Below, one piece after another: positions 35,191 to 46,760 of a stretch of 64,000 bases of DNA (positions are counted from its first letter, which is position 1; every line of letters starts with the position of its first letter). The notes beneath the pieces were generated by a model, which saw only the letters and a program-made list of their open reading frames with translations, was not told the origin of the DNA and made no database searches. The position numbers were made by a program, and so were the translations under genes. The stretch spans positions 1-64,000 of the forward strand of contig JAMYHX010000059.1 of the NCBI GenBank assembly GCA_025529335.1, in the 5' to 3' direction. The stretch is from Rhizopus sp. PT2906. Taxonomy: Eukaryota > Mucoromycota > Mucoromycetes > Mucorales > Rhizopodaceae.

Positions 35191-36498
35191 GTTTGTTAAT
35201 AGATAGTGGATAATATAGTAGGTGTTTTTTGTTCTTTTGTATTCAATGTATTTTATATTAAAAAATATTCTACTGGGAAGCCTTTAGTTAGGTTGAGACT
35301 TTGGTAATGTGGCAAGATAGCGTGAGATTGTAAGGTGTCCATAGTATTAGCCCCATCTTTGTTCATTTACCCTCTTTGTGTTAGAGCATGTTCAGGTGGT
35401 CAATTTGGTCTGCTGGACTTAAAGTTGCGTGTGAAGAATTAAGTTTATCGTTTGCAAGTAGGTCATCATAACCTCATTGATGCTCTGTTTTACAATTACC
35501 TTTCTTGGTATGGAGCAGCCCCATTTGTTTAACCCCTTTAAACCCTTTGAAGCCCAGATATATGTTAGTGACACCTATTCACTTTACGCAGCAGTGTAAT
35601 TTCCATTCTTATTCTTGGGATAAGCATAAAGCTATGCAATTTTGAAAGAGAGCAATGTCACAGAAAAACCTTGATGCTGCTTATGAATTAAGTCAGACAC
35701 AAATAATAGATAACAAAGAGCAATGTGTAAAGTGAAATGGTCGACAAGATGACTTGCAAAATAGAATCTTTATTATCAAGTAGATGTAAATGTCGTCAGT
35801 GTGTAAGATTATAAGGTAGAATAATGAAACACGTCTCATTTAAAGAACTTACATTAAGCAATGTCATTGCTAGAATGGGCACCAGATGAAGCCTTTGTAA
35901 TTGCTCAACATCAAACACTTTCTATTTCGACATAATATCAAAATTGTGGTTATCAAAAGAATCTCAGGCATAATCATTCATTCTATCGAGAGTTATTTAG
36001 CTCAGGGGGGAGACAATACAGATAATATAAATTGACCAATAGTCTATTGTTCTAAATAATTTCTCCCATTTTCTATTATCGGTAAAATGCGTTGATAATA
36101 AAGAAGGGAAAAAATGACCTATTTTGTTTAATATCAAATCAATGAACCAATCAATGAATAAAATTAATGGACTGATGTACAGAACCTTTAAAATGATATC
36201 ATCATTTATACAAATAATCGCAGATCCTTGGGGGGGGAAAGATAAGAACATCTATGTTCTAATAGCAACCAGTGGTGGCGTGAGTATCATAACATTTGCT
36301 CCCTTTCGACCACATGAGAAAGGGGGGATTAGTTCACTAGATGGATTACGAATACTTTTATGCAGTCATCGGGTCATACAAGTCACATGAAACTTTATTT
36401 TTCCCTATCAGGTCAGATGGGATATAATCAATGTTGGTATAAAAAGAGAGGGGGTCATTCTTTTGGTTTTTTGTTGTTATCTTATTCCTCTTTTTATT
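35191..36498. other. Intergenic, mostly featureless
   Basis: No gene recognised. Unusual G runs occur at about 36005-36010 and 36231-36237, with a G6 at about 36322-36327, upstream of the subtilase. A TATAAAA (about 36438) 60 bp before the subtilase ATG is a plausible TATA box. Confidence 0.45.
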
Positions 36499-37924
36499 AT
36501 GAAACTCAGTGTTATTGCTAGTGCCTTGTTGATTGCTTCCGTAGCCAATGCTAAACCTTTCTATTATGAAGAACAAGACTCTAATGTGATCGCTCCTCTT
36601 TATGTCCCTCCTGAAACAGAAGTTGTTCATGATTCTTATATCGTTGTCTTAAAGAACAACTTGAATGATCAAAGAGTAGAAGAACATGCTCAATGGATTA
36701 GTACTTTAGTCCAAGAAAAGACAAGCTCCTTTAATGATTGGTTATACCCTCATACTCAATCTCATGGTATCAGACATGTTTATGATACTCCTCATCTCAA
36801 AGGCTACGCTGGTCGTTTTGATGAATCCATCTTGAATGCTATTCGTCAATCTGATGATGTAAGCTTAACACTGATGATTCAAAACAAAAAAAACTTACAT
36901 CTCTTTTCTTTAGGTCGAATTCGTCGAAAAGGATTCCATGGTCTATGCTAATGAATTACAACGAAACGCTCCCTGGGGACTTGCTCGTGTATCTCATGTG
37001 GACCCTTTGAACTTTAAGAACTTTGAACAATACGAATATGATCCTAATGGTGGCGAAGGCGTCAAAGTATACGTTATCGATACTGGTGTCAATGTAGACC
37101 ATGTTGACTTTGAGGGACGTGCTAGTTGGGGTCATACTGTGCCAAGCGGAGATATTGATGAAGACGGTAACGGACACGGTTCTCACTGTGCAGGTACAAT
37201 CGCAGGTAAACGTTACGGTGTTGCCAAAAAGGCCCAACCTGTAGCCGTCAAGGTCCTGAGATCAAACGGCTCTGGTACAATGCAGGATGTGGGCGCTGGT
37301 GTCGAATGGGCTACTACACAACATGTCAAAGATAAGGCAACTGCTCAAAAAGAAGGCAAAAAATATAAGGGTGCTGTGGCCAATATGAGTCTTGGTGGTG
37401 GCCGATCTCGTTTCCTGGAAAGAATTGTCAATGGTGCTGTAGAGGCTGGTATCGTCTTTAGTGTCGCTGCTGGTAACGATAACAGTGATGCTTGTGACTA
37501 TTCACCTGCTGCGGCTGAATTGGCTATTACGGTCGGTGCAAGTACCATCAAGGACGAACGTGCTTACTTTTCCAACTATGGCAAATGTGTCGATGTATTT
37601 GCTCCTGGTCTCAATATCTTGTCTATCTGGAGAGGAAGTCGATACGCAACCAACACAATCTCAGGTACCTCTATGGCAGCTCCTCATGTAGCTGGTCTTG
37701 CTGCTTACTACTTGAGCTTGGAAGATGAGCCAGTTGAACCCAAGTATATCAAAGACAAGATTCTTAACACAGCCACAGAGGGATTGCTCGATCGTATTCC
37801 TTCAGATACACCCAATCTACTTATCAATAACGGTGTAGACAAGAAGAAGAAGAAGAAGAACGATATCCACCATATTGTGCATGGTATCGATAGTGTCTTG
37901 AAGGATATCTTGGGAGATATTTAA
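36499..37924 (+). CDS. Secreted subtilisin-like serine protease (S8A, proteinase K type)
   Basis: 456-residue prepro-enzyme. MKLSVIASALLIASVANA is a signal peptide; the next ATG-proximal frame upstream (36463) is less likely because MKL gives a normal signal sequence. An I9 inhibitor prodomain follows (DSYIVVLKNNLNDQRVEEHA to VEFVEKDSMVYA), interrupted by a 55-nt intron (36859-36913). The catalytic triad is intact: Asp in VYVIDTGVNVDH, His in GNGHGSHCAGTIAG, Ser in SGTSMAAPHVAG; the oxyanion Asn is in SVAAGNDNSD. Near the C-terminus is a run of six lysines (VDKKKKKKND) followed by a His-rich stretch, an extension beyond the usual mature end. Role: extracellular or vacuolar protein degradation (family knowledge). 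Confidence 0.95.
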
Positions 37925-38840
37925 ATCGTGTAATTATATTGTATCATTTGTCTTTTATCCCCCTTCTCTTTCCTTTTGTTCATACACTCATGCTAATTGT
38001 ATTGCGCAATACTTTTTCCCTCATCTTATGCTAACACACACACACACACACACACACACAACTGTATACGCTCAAGTTCACACAAATATGATCTTATGCT
38101 TATATATATTCACATTTCCCCTTTTACTACATTGTGTATAAAACTGTATAAAACCCTGTTAAAAAAATAATAAAAGTGGAAACTTTGTATACATACAACG
38201 TGTCTTTGTTATGTAAGAATACAGAAATGCCTCATGCAGCTGATGAACTCCACAGCTACTCTTTCTGTAGACATGAAACGATGACTATAATTAATACGTG
38301 ATCCTCGTTATATCCTCGTTATCCTCGTCTGACTGTAATTAATACCAGCTGAAGGTATCAGCAGATATACTTTTTTTCTGTTCATGTGGTTGCGTCTGTT
38401 CTTCTCCACAGGGTAGACTATAATGTATGATTATATTCAAAACCATTGAATCTACAAATAACCCTAAAGAAGATATGTTTTGGATATTGTTTTTATTTTT
38501 TGACAAAGTAGTCTGCAAAGATACAGGGACATGAGTTAATTATGCTTAATGCCTCAACTTGGTTTAAATTTTTTATTTTTGGCTAGGATAAAAAGCTGTC
38601 AATAGGTCATTGTGTGTTGATCATGGGATCTTTGTCTATTTTGAGAAAAAAAAAGGGGGGGATGAATTAAGAAGAGGTTCTGACTATACTATGCAGATGA
38701 TCGTAAAGTTGTTTCCAAGATGTCAATTACGTATATGGAGTTTGGTGCAAAATGAGATCAAATGCTACTATATATGGCACTGTATAGCAATATATATATA
38801 ACAGAATCTTCTCCTTTCTCTCTTTTTCTTAATTTTATAG
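37925..38840. other. Intergenic with a CA microsatellite
   Basis: Contains the 3' flank of the subtilase, an (AC)n tract, a short direct repeat of ATCCTCGTT-type units (about 38300-38330) and the promoter of the DASS transporter with CT-rich sequence just before its ATG. No gene seen. Confidence 0.5.
38034..38060. repeat. (AC)n microsatellite
   Basis: About 13 uninterrupted AC units in the 3' flank of the subtilase gene. Confidence 0.95.
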
Positions 38841-40784
38841 ATGAGCCATACAAGTTCTTTACAACAAGATAGTCCGAATGAGCATACATCCCTGCTCCCT
38901 TGTCACATAAACTCCAAGATACAAAATAGACAGCTTTATGATACTACAAGACACAATGACCAAACTAATACCACAACTTATATACTCAACTATTTAAGAC
39001 ACTCGGACCTGATCAAACTTTTACCTTCCATTGCTATCGGATGTAGTATTTGGTTTGGAGTGAGTCCTTCGGAAGAACTCACAGTTACAGCCATTCGACT
39101 ATTGTCTATTTTTGTTAGGTAGCAAAACAAGTTCAAAAGCTATATTTCAACTGACACACTTGTTCACAGTTGTATATTTGCCTTAATCACCACTTCCATC
39201 AACATATCCGTGCTTGTTCTCACTTCACTCACCTTACTTTCGCTTAGTCAATCCTTTCAGTGTCGGGATCGCGTGACGGGCGAAAGCATAGAATGCCGCT
39301 TGTGTGGGCAAGCTGATCCGCTCACAGGTAATGTATATGACTGTAAGGGTCTCATTGAAGCCTTTCATCATTCTCTTGCCGGATTCTCAAGTCCAGTTGT
39401 CTGGCTGATCTTTGCCGCATTTCACCTAGGCAAAGCAGTAGAAGTGACTCAGCTGGGAAGACGCATGTCACTACTAATGATCAAATTATTCGGGAAGCAT
39501 ATCATTGGACTGGCATATGCTATCCTTTTCTCAGGTAAAAAAAAAAAGATCAAAATAGAAAAAGAAAGAAAAGTAATTAACCCTAAAACAGAGTTACTTT
39601 TGGGCCCCTTTGTACCCAGCAATACCGCACGGGGTGGGGGTATCGTCTTGCCTATTGTTCGTTCAATTGCTGCAAGCCTAGGATCAACGCCCTTGAACAA
39701 TCCGAAGCCAGGCAGTTATCTCATGTTAATGGGCGCGCATGCCAATCTTCTTTCAGCCTCCATGTATCTCACAGGTATGGCACCTAATCCTATTGTTCTT
39801 TCTAAAGCGACCAAACTGTTTCCCGATCTAAAGCTTGATTTCACGATTTGGTTTATCGGAAGTAGTGTGCCTGCCTTAACCTGCGCTATTCTCGTGCCTT
39901 TTCTTTTATATTGGCTATGTGGGCTTTATGGAAAGAAAGATAGGATTGGAAAGGAAGTGATTGAACATGCTAAAAAGGAATTGAGCGATATGGGATCTAT
40001 GTCAATTAAAGAATTGGTATGTGTACCTTGTTTATTATTATTATTCACTAATGGTGGTCTCAGCAACTCTGTTTTGTTCTGTTGATGTGCTTGACTTTGT
40101 GGGTGACATCAAGTTATACCAATATGGACTCTACTCTAGTCGCCTTGATCGGAATTGTCATCTTGCTTCATCTAAAGACGATTGAATGGAAGGATATTGC
40201 GACAAATACGAGTGCAGTAAGAGAGAGAGAGTGAATACATATAAAAAGGGGAAACCTAACTTGAAACATAGTGGGAAACACTCTTTTGGCTAGGTGGATT
40301 AATAACAATCGCAGGACAGCTTTCAGAAGCAGGCGCTTCTACCTATCTAGGTCTCAAGATATCACATGCTATCAGTCATTTCCATTTACCAGCAGTTCCA
40401 GCCCTCGGTATTGCCTATTTCCTCACCACGTTTATGTTTTCTTCCCTTAGTGCTCATACCATTGCATTTGCGGGCACATTTCTGGATGCCGGTCATGCAC
40501 TAGGAGCTAATCCGATGATACTTACTTGCTTGGTTGCCTATTTTGGTGCTCTCAGTGGCTGCATGGTAAATAAGCAACTATGCATCTCATTTTAGATAAC
40601 TCATGTACTTTTTTATCAGACAAACTTTTCTACAGGGACAGTTGCCATGTACTTTGCCCCCGGATATGTGTCTTCTTCCAAATGGTTTAAAATTGGCGGT
40701 CAATTAGCTGTATTTTATCTTTTTATTTACTTTACTGTTGGTCTCGGATGGTGGAGTCTTCTTGGCTGGAATTCAAAGACTTGA
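38841..40784 (+). CDS. DASS-family anion transporter (2-oxoglutarate/malate translocator-like)
   Basis: Multi-exon membrane protein of about 550 residues with a hydrophilic N-terminus and roughly 12 membrane segments. Signature blocks: SPVVWLIFAAFHLGKAVEVT, LGRRMSLLMIKLFGK, then across an intron ELLLGPFVPSNTARGGGIVL, with the SNT substrate/sodium motif, and in the second half LFWLGGLITIAGQLSEAG, FMFSSLSAHTIAFAGTF, and TNFSTGTVAMYFAPGYVSSS with its matching T motif. SNTARGGGI and the GYVSSSKWFKIG block are those of plastid and bacterial DASS carriers for dicarboxylates. A Cys-containing loop (CRDRVTGESIECRLCGQADP) between early segments is unusual. Yeast DASS members (Pho87/90/91) carry SPX domains; this one does not. 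Substrate is inferred to be di- or tricarboxylates. Confidence 0.88.
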
Positions 40785-40842
40785 AAAGTCAGAACAAGCT
40801 ATTTTTGTCTTTTTTTTTCTTTTCTTTTTATTAATAAACTAA

Positions 40843-42679
40843 ATGGCAGCTCAATTGTATGAAACGACAAGTGGCCGTTTATTCCACGCGGGTGCCGTTG
40901 CTGTGATCACAGTAGGGTAAAAAGAAATGGATGTAGGATGAGTTAGACAAAGGGAAACTCATTCTCTACTATATAGTTTACCTGCTCGTGGTAAAACTCA
41001 TGCTTCTCGATCGTTATGCCGATACATGCGATGGTTGGGTGTTTCTACTGAAGTGTTTAGTGTAGGCAACTATAGACGTGAAAGACTTGGATCCCTTTCT
41101 GAGGAATGGTTTGATCCCCGTAAGTTTAGCCATAACCTGTTTACACAAAAATATTTATAAAAAACATAAACAGATAACGAAAAAGCAGTTCAGACTCGTA
41201 TGAAGATTGCTGATGAATGTCTTGACGATCTGATCACTTGGCTCACAACAGGTGGCGGACAAGTAGCTATTCTTGATGGCAATAATGTGTCCGAGTCAAG
41301 ACGAAAGGAAATACATGATAAGCTGATAGCCAATGACATACATGTAAGCTTGCTTGCTTTGTAATATAATATGAACTCATCCCCCTTTTTTTTATAGCCA
41401 TTGTTTTTGGAATTTATATGTAATAAGCCAGATATCATTCTTGCCAATATCCGAAGTGTCAAAATATCATCACCTGATGTAAGCATTGGATGTGATTTAT
41501 TTAAATAGACCTTTAAACACACATATATATGTAGTATGTTGGCTGGGATCCTGAAGAGGCAGTAAACGATTACAAGGTAGATCAACTATAAAAAGAGAGA
41601 AGTAATACTTATGCTAATATATAGCGTCGAATCAAACAACATGAAGAAAACTATGAGACAATCACTGATACATCGCTCCCGTTTGTCAAAAACATGAACG
41701 CAGGAGAACAGTTTATTGTGAACAATGTGATTGGATATCTTCAGGTATATATATATATATATATACACTTGTTACCACACAAAAAGCAGCCCTACAGACA
41801 CTTATCCTTTTAGTCTCGTATCGTTTATTATCTCATGAATCTCCATATTCAACCACGTACTATTTACTTTGCAAGGGTAAGCATATGCATATATTTTTTG
41901 TTTATATAAAGACTTATATGATATAGTCCGGTCCATCATTGAATGACAACTCATACAAAGCAGACGCAAATCTGTCTGAAGAAGGAAAGCAGTATGCAGA
42001 AAAGTTAAAGAACTTTATGTTGGCTTATCACGAAACGAAGAATTTAAGCTTAGTCGCAGACGAGCAGCGTCTTTTGACGGTAAGCAGTGAACCATCATGT
42101 AAAACAAAGGCTAGAAAGCCCATTTCGATTTTATTAGGTTTGGACATCAACCCAGAAAAAGGACCTGGAAACAGCTATTCCGTTTGTTGATGAGAATATA
42201 CCAGTTCGACAACAGTCTGTTCTTAACCAGCTTAATCCTGGTGAATCAGACGGATTATCGGAAAGTGAACTAAAGGAAAAGTATCCCGAGGATTTCGAAA
42301 AAGCTTGTGAGAATCCATACCGCCATCGATATCCTCGTGCAGAGGTATGTATATAAATGAAAGTAGCATGAATTATGTTCCAACATGGTTCACTAGTCCT
42401 ACCATGACTTGGCTGTGAGATTAGAGTCTGTGATTATGGAACTCGAAAGAGAAAAGAATGACGTGCTGATTATTGCTCACGAAACTGTATTACGCTGCTT
42501 ATATGCTTATTTATTTGATAGACCTGCCAAGGTAAGAAAAGAAAACATAGATGTATGTATTGTGTATACATATTGATTATTATCATTAGGAAATACCAAA
42601 TATCAAAATATCTCGCTCTTGTATAGTAGAAATCACGCCTACAGCTTATGGATCAAAGGAAGGTTATGTAGAATTTTAA
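40843..42679 (+). CDS. 6-phosphofructo-2-kinase with inactivated bisphosphatase domain
   Basis: About ten exons encode an N-terminal kinase domain with Walker A GLPARGKTH across the first intron, MRWLGVSTEVFSVGNYRRER, and VAILDGNNVSESRRKEI, followed by IRSVKISSPDYVGWDPEEAV and YLMNLHIQPRTIYFAR. It makes fructose 2,6-bisphosphate, the activator of phosphofructokinase-1. The C-terminal bisphosphatase half should begin RHGES; here it reads ARSGPSLND, so the phospho-accepting His is Ser. The later AHETVLRCLYAYLFD (general acid region) remains. The same His to Ser change is known in yeast Pfk26, which is kinase-only, so this enzyme is probably kinase-only too. The stop is 12 bp from the stop of the convergent Myb gene, and the ATG is 58 bp after the DASS stop. 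Confidence 0.9.
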
Positions 42680-42691
42680 ATAAATTCTTTT

Positions 42692-44497
42692 TTATATTGC
42701 AAATCGAGACTTGGACCTCATTGACTGATATTTAGCGCGACAAGCTACAGCCGCTCTATTTAGTTCCTTGCCTATCTTTGTCCATAACCCTATATTTGAA
42801 TCTTTGTGCATGCTTTCTTTTTGAACCAATTCTAACAACATCAATTCTTCTTCCATTGACCATGATCCTCTTTTGATAGAAGGATTCAGAGTAAGTTGCC
42901 ATCTGCATCTACATTGCTTTGGTGTTCTGCCTTCTATCAACTTTGCTACTTGTGACCAAGGGATTTTACCGTCGTCGTTTGTTGTTCGTTGAATGGCATA
43001 TTTTAATGCTTCATCCTGTTCTTCTGTCCAATGATGTCTTCTTGTGATATCATCTAGAGAGGATGGATTGTTATAATGCCACCATCCCTTCAGTTGTTCA
43101 GGTCTACGGTTGGGTAAATATGACTTTTGAATGGCGTTAAAATCGGCTCCGAATATTTTGTATCCTTCAAAAAGGAGTTCTTTCTCTTGTGTTGTTAGTG
43201 GGGTATTTCGAAGGATATTATTATCTGCTTGTTGACATAATCGTTTCCATCGCTGGAAACACTGAATTCTTGATCTAGCAGGTACACGTGCGGCTATAGC
43301 GGTCCAGCTTTCTGCACTGCATTGCTCGACTGCGTCTTTCAGCTGCTGATCTTCTTCTGGTGTCCATTTGCCAGTTTTGATCTTTTCAGTTAGTTTTTCA
43401 TACTGCCGTCTGCACTGAGCAGGGCTCCTGTCCCCAAGCTGGCCTGCAATCGCTTTCCAATCAGGTTCCTTGGACTGAGAAACGAGTTTGTTCAACAAAT
43501 CAATCTCTTCCTGACTGAAGGCGGTTTTCTTGTACGCTCTCAAGCTCTGATTAGAATCAATCATAAAATCCATTTGTGAATCGAACCATGAACAGACAAT
43601 GCTTGCGACGCGTTTCCTCCACTGAACTATATTTTCCGATTTTTTTCTGACTAGTTCATCACCGTAGAGAGCCCGTAATTCCTTATCCCTGAGCGTCTCT
43701 TTATACTTTGTAGCACACACTACATTATTTCTTCCAGGCATATGCTTAGCAACCTTTGAATAACTACCGAGTTCAGACATACGTTCCCAAAAGAGTCTTT
43801 CTTCTTCTGGTGACCATTCGCCCTTGTCAACACCTGGGTCAATCTCGAGCCATTTTCTGTAACACTGTTCTGGTTGTCTACCTGGGATACCTTCAGCAAC
43901 CTTATCCCATTTCTCACCATGGATGATGGTACGTCGAAGCAAAAGGTTCAGTTCCTCCTGTGTCCAGGGGCCCTTCTTGATCTCGGGCGCCAGATAAAGA
44001 CGATACCGCGACCTGATTTGGATGTTGGTTCTGTGCGGCAAACAAAACTTGACAATCTTGGTCCACTGTTTATCACCAAATGCATCCACTGCTTCCTTTA
44101 GTACTTGGTCCTCCTGTGGCGTCCACTGACGAGGAACTCGGCCACAGCTGATCCATTCCTGTCGGAGCTGTCGCGGTGCTCGATGAGGCAAGTATTCACG
44201 ACTGATCTGTGCCCATTTACCTTCACCTAGTTCTGCTATAGCTTTCTTCAGCACGCTCTTTTCATCTTCACTTAATGGGCCTAGTTGTCGATTAGGCATT
44301 AGAGCATCTGTATATCGCAATTCACATTGCTTGGGTGATCGATGAGGAAGACAATGTTGTACGAGTTGAGACCACTTTCTTCCGTTGACATTGACAAAAT
44401 CTTTCATCATTTGATCTTCCCAAGGTTCCCATGTGTTGTGATTAAAGCGAACCCATTTGAGTTGCTTTATTGGCAACCATCGATGATAAGCAAACAT
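42692..44497 (-). CDS. Ten-repeat Myb/SANT DNA-binding protein (SNAPC4-like)
   Basis: Single-exon gene of 601 residues. I chose MFAYHRW at 44497 because the longer start at 44545 only adds residues read from A/T-rich leader. Almost the whole protein is Myb/SANT repeats; I count ten, for example EPWEDQMMKDFVNVNGRKWS, QWTPQEDQVLKEAVDAFGDK, KGPWTQEELNLLL, KGEWSPEEERLFWERMSELG, TGKWTPEEDQQLKDAVEQCS, HHWTEEQDEALKYAIQR and RGSWSMEEELMLLELVQKE, each followed by an IPGRxxxQCxxRW-type recognition helix. A non-SANT linker (about residues 265-325) separates the fifth and sixth. SNAPC4, with 4.5 repeats, is the nearest known layout; ten repeats is more. It likely binds DNA as a transcription factor; the target is unknown. 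Confidence 0.88.
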   Translation of the reverse strand: MFAYHRWLPIKQLKWVRFNHNTWEPWEDQMMKDFVNVNGRKWSQLVQHCLPHRSPKQCELRYTDALMPNRQLGPLSEDEKSVLKKAIAELGEGKWAQISREYLPHRAPRQLRQEWISCGRVPRQWTPQEDQVLKEAVDAFGDKQWTKIVKFCLPHRTNIQIRSRYRLYLAPEIKKGPWTQEELNLLLRRTIIHGEKWDKVAEGIPGRQPEQCYRKWLEIDPGVDKGEWSPEEERLFWERMSELGSYSKVAKHMPGRNNVVCATKYKETLRDKELRALYGDELVRKKSENIVQWRKRVASIVCSWFDSQMDFMIDSNQSLRAYKKTAFSQEEIDLLNKLVSQSKEPDWKAIAGQLGDRSPAQCRRQYEKLTEKIKTGKWTPEEDQQLKDAVEQCSAESWTAIAARVPARSRIQCFQRWKRLCQQADNNILRNTPLTTQEKELLFEGYKIFGADFNAIQKSYLPNRRPEQLKGWWHYNNPSSLDDITRRHHWTEEQDEALKYAIQRTTNDDGKIPWSQVAKLIEGRTPKQCRCRWQLTLNPSIKRGSWSMEEELMLLELVQKESMHKDSNIGLWTKIGKELNRAAVACRAKYQSMRSKSRFAI

Positions 44498-44543
44498 GTT
44501 AATAAAAGAAAAAAAAAAATTAATTTCTAGTCTTTTTTTTTTC

Positions 44544-45078
44544 ATGCCTAAACGTATATTTTCTCAAGTAGTTGAAGAATCAAGTACGAAATCAGCTATT
44601 CCAATTAGTAAAAGTCAACCTGATCTTGTGAATGGAATACCACTTTCTGGAGAAGACTATCTTTTACTTGTGAGGTAAAAAGCAAAAGGTGTGTTTATAG
44701 AGCATGTTCTAATTATATAAACAAGACAGCAGGCTAATAAATATGCAAAAACAACTGTTGCACCACCACCTAAAGAGATAAAAAAGGTTCAACTTCCATC
44801 ACATTTTCAATGGTTTAATAGTAATCAAAATGATACTAAACAAGAAGAACAAGCATTGGATGTTTGGAAAAGAGGATTGGTTAGTCCATTTAGGTCATAT
44901 CAAAAAGTAAGAAATATGAATCATGAATACAAGTATAACATATATTGGTTTAGTATATGCAATTACATAAAAAGGCGCCTAATAGGAAGGAAATCAGGTC
45001 AAAGGAAGAAGGAAAGTTATTATTTAATTCGGATTCAGAAGCAGATATCAATATACCATCTTCACTGTCTCAGGTATA

Positions 45079-45139
<61 letters not shown>

Positions 45140-45455
45140 AATAACTCCATTATATAGCATAGTATTTTAAAGCTATTGAGCTATCATGTAGAATGGTTAA
45201 ATGAAGACAAGTTTGAACAACAGGTAAAGAGAAGGAAAAGAATCAAAGATATTATACTTAGTCCTTTTTTAGTGCCTTTTCATATTCAGTCTACTTGTCT
45301 ATTTAGACCCTGTGCTGACATCTCAAAATGTATCGATATTAAGAGATGTGTCAAGGAAATGTATTGAACTAAGATCTATAGTTGAAAATAAGGCACCATT
45401 GAATATTATTATATCAATTATCGCAGAGGTATTTGGTCAAGTCGATCTGAAATAA
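44544..45455 (+). CDS. GEMIN2: Gemin2/SIP1-like SMN-complex protein
   Basis: Five or so exons. The N-terminal exon encodes MPKRIFSQVVEESSTK...PLSGEDYLLL, resembling the EEYLLRVR region of Gemin2. QANKYAKTTVAPPPKEIKK follows, then HFQWFNSNQNDTKQEEQALD and VWKRGLVSPFRSYQK. After a TAA-rich intron come ILKLLSYHVEWLNEDKFEQQ and, using acceptor TTTTTTAG, CLFIFSLLVYLDPVLTSQ, ILRDVSRKCIELRS and NIIISIIAEVFGQVDLK, matching the Gemin2 C-terminal helices (ends SRYFDQRDLAD in animals). Gemin2 binds the Sm pentamer and SMN during snRNP assembly in the cytoplasm. Its ATG overlaps the alternative upstream ATG of the divergent Myb gene in the sequence CATG. Identity rests on motif order, not on alignment. 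Confidence 0.72.
45077..45135. repeat. (TAA)n microsatellite in an intron
   Basis: About 18 TAA/AAT units inside an intron of the Gemin2-like gene, followed by more degenerate AATAA units. Confidence 0.9.
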
Positions 45456-45594
45456 AAATAATAAAAAATGCCACTACTAAAAATAAACTCTCTTTCTTTC
45501 TCTCTTTCTTTCTCTTTTTCCCTCTTTCTTTCTTTCTTTTCCTTTTTCTTTTTATTATTATTATTGTTATTATTATTAGCGCATATGCATAATA

Positions 45595-46688
45595 GATCCA
45601 ATAAGAGTTTAAACACGGATAAAGAAGAAGAGGTACATAAAAGGCTTTAGCTGTCAAAAACTTATATTTTCATAAAAGGTTGCAAGTATTGAAGCACAAT
45701 TTGAGTATGTGAACAAGCTGTTGAAATGGAGCATTTTGGATTTAGAAAAGTTTATTAATACTCTGAGGGCAAGGTAGGTCTTCTTGGGGGCTGTAACCAA
45801 CTATAAGACTTATTTGAAACATAAGAATATCAGCAGAAGAAGTTTACGTGTTGGCACTTGCCAAAATAATCAAGAATAACACCAATGCAATAACAACAAC
45901 AACAACCATGAATAGCAGTAATAATAATAATAACAATAATAATAATAATGTCCCGTCTATATCATCCAGTTTTTTCGGTGACTATACAACATTATATCAA
46001 CTGTCCACTAGTCATTATGAATCGTCGATTGAAAAGAAGATTGAAATACGCAAGGAATTTATCAATTGTCTGAAATATCAGACTGAGATCCTAGTAAAAC
46101 TCAAAGTAAAAGAGTAACACAAACATTTATGCGCCCTATTCCTCGCTCTTCTGAATTCACATTTATAAATAGGATCATCACGAACAAAGAAGAAAAAGGG
46201 TAAAGGCAGTATTGAACGAGAAGAATGCGAATTACTTGAATTACAGGACAAGAGATATTGTCAAGGTAACCCCAAAATCAAATGGTTTCCCCCCTTGGTA
46301 ACTAAATTCTGTTTTACCCTTAGCTTCATAAAAATTATTTCAACAAGTGTTCAGAGTATGTTAGCCTACAACAACAAGTGTTGATCTCCTCTCATGATGA
46401 AAAGTCATCTCCAAACGAACAGCTACTCCCACCCTCCGTGGCTAAAATATCTTCAGATGAACCCCTGGTACTGGGTCGAGTCTCGTCCGAGAGTGCTCGT
46501 ACGACAGCAACGGAATCATTATCATCTTCTCCGCATAACAAAAAGAACGGAATGTCTGGCTTTATCACTCAGATGAGATCTCAGTTAGCCAACGCTGCTG
46601 CTGCTGGTGATCCATCTCGACTGACAGCTCGATTGGCTAAATTGAAAAAAGAAGTACATGATGCGGGTAAGTGGCATATGTTTTTATT

Positions 46689-46760
<72 letters not shown>

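Noticed and set aside
42692..44545. Longer Myb protein starting at 44545
   Set aside because: The extra 16 residues (MKKKRLEINFFFSFIN) come from A/T-rich leader and would overlap the divergent gene's ATG; the start at 44497 is simpler.
45468..45650. Ser/Phe/Leu-rich small open frame
   Set aside because: It is a CT-rich low-complexity leader before the F-BAR/RhoGAP start, not a gene.
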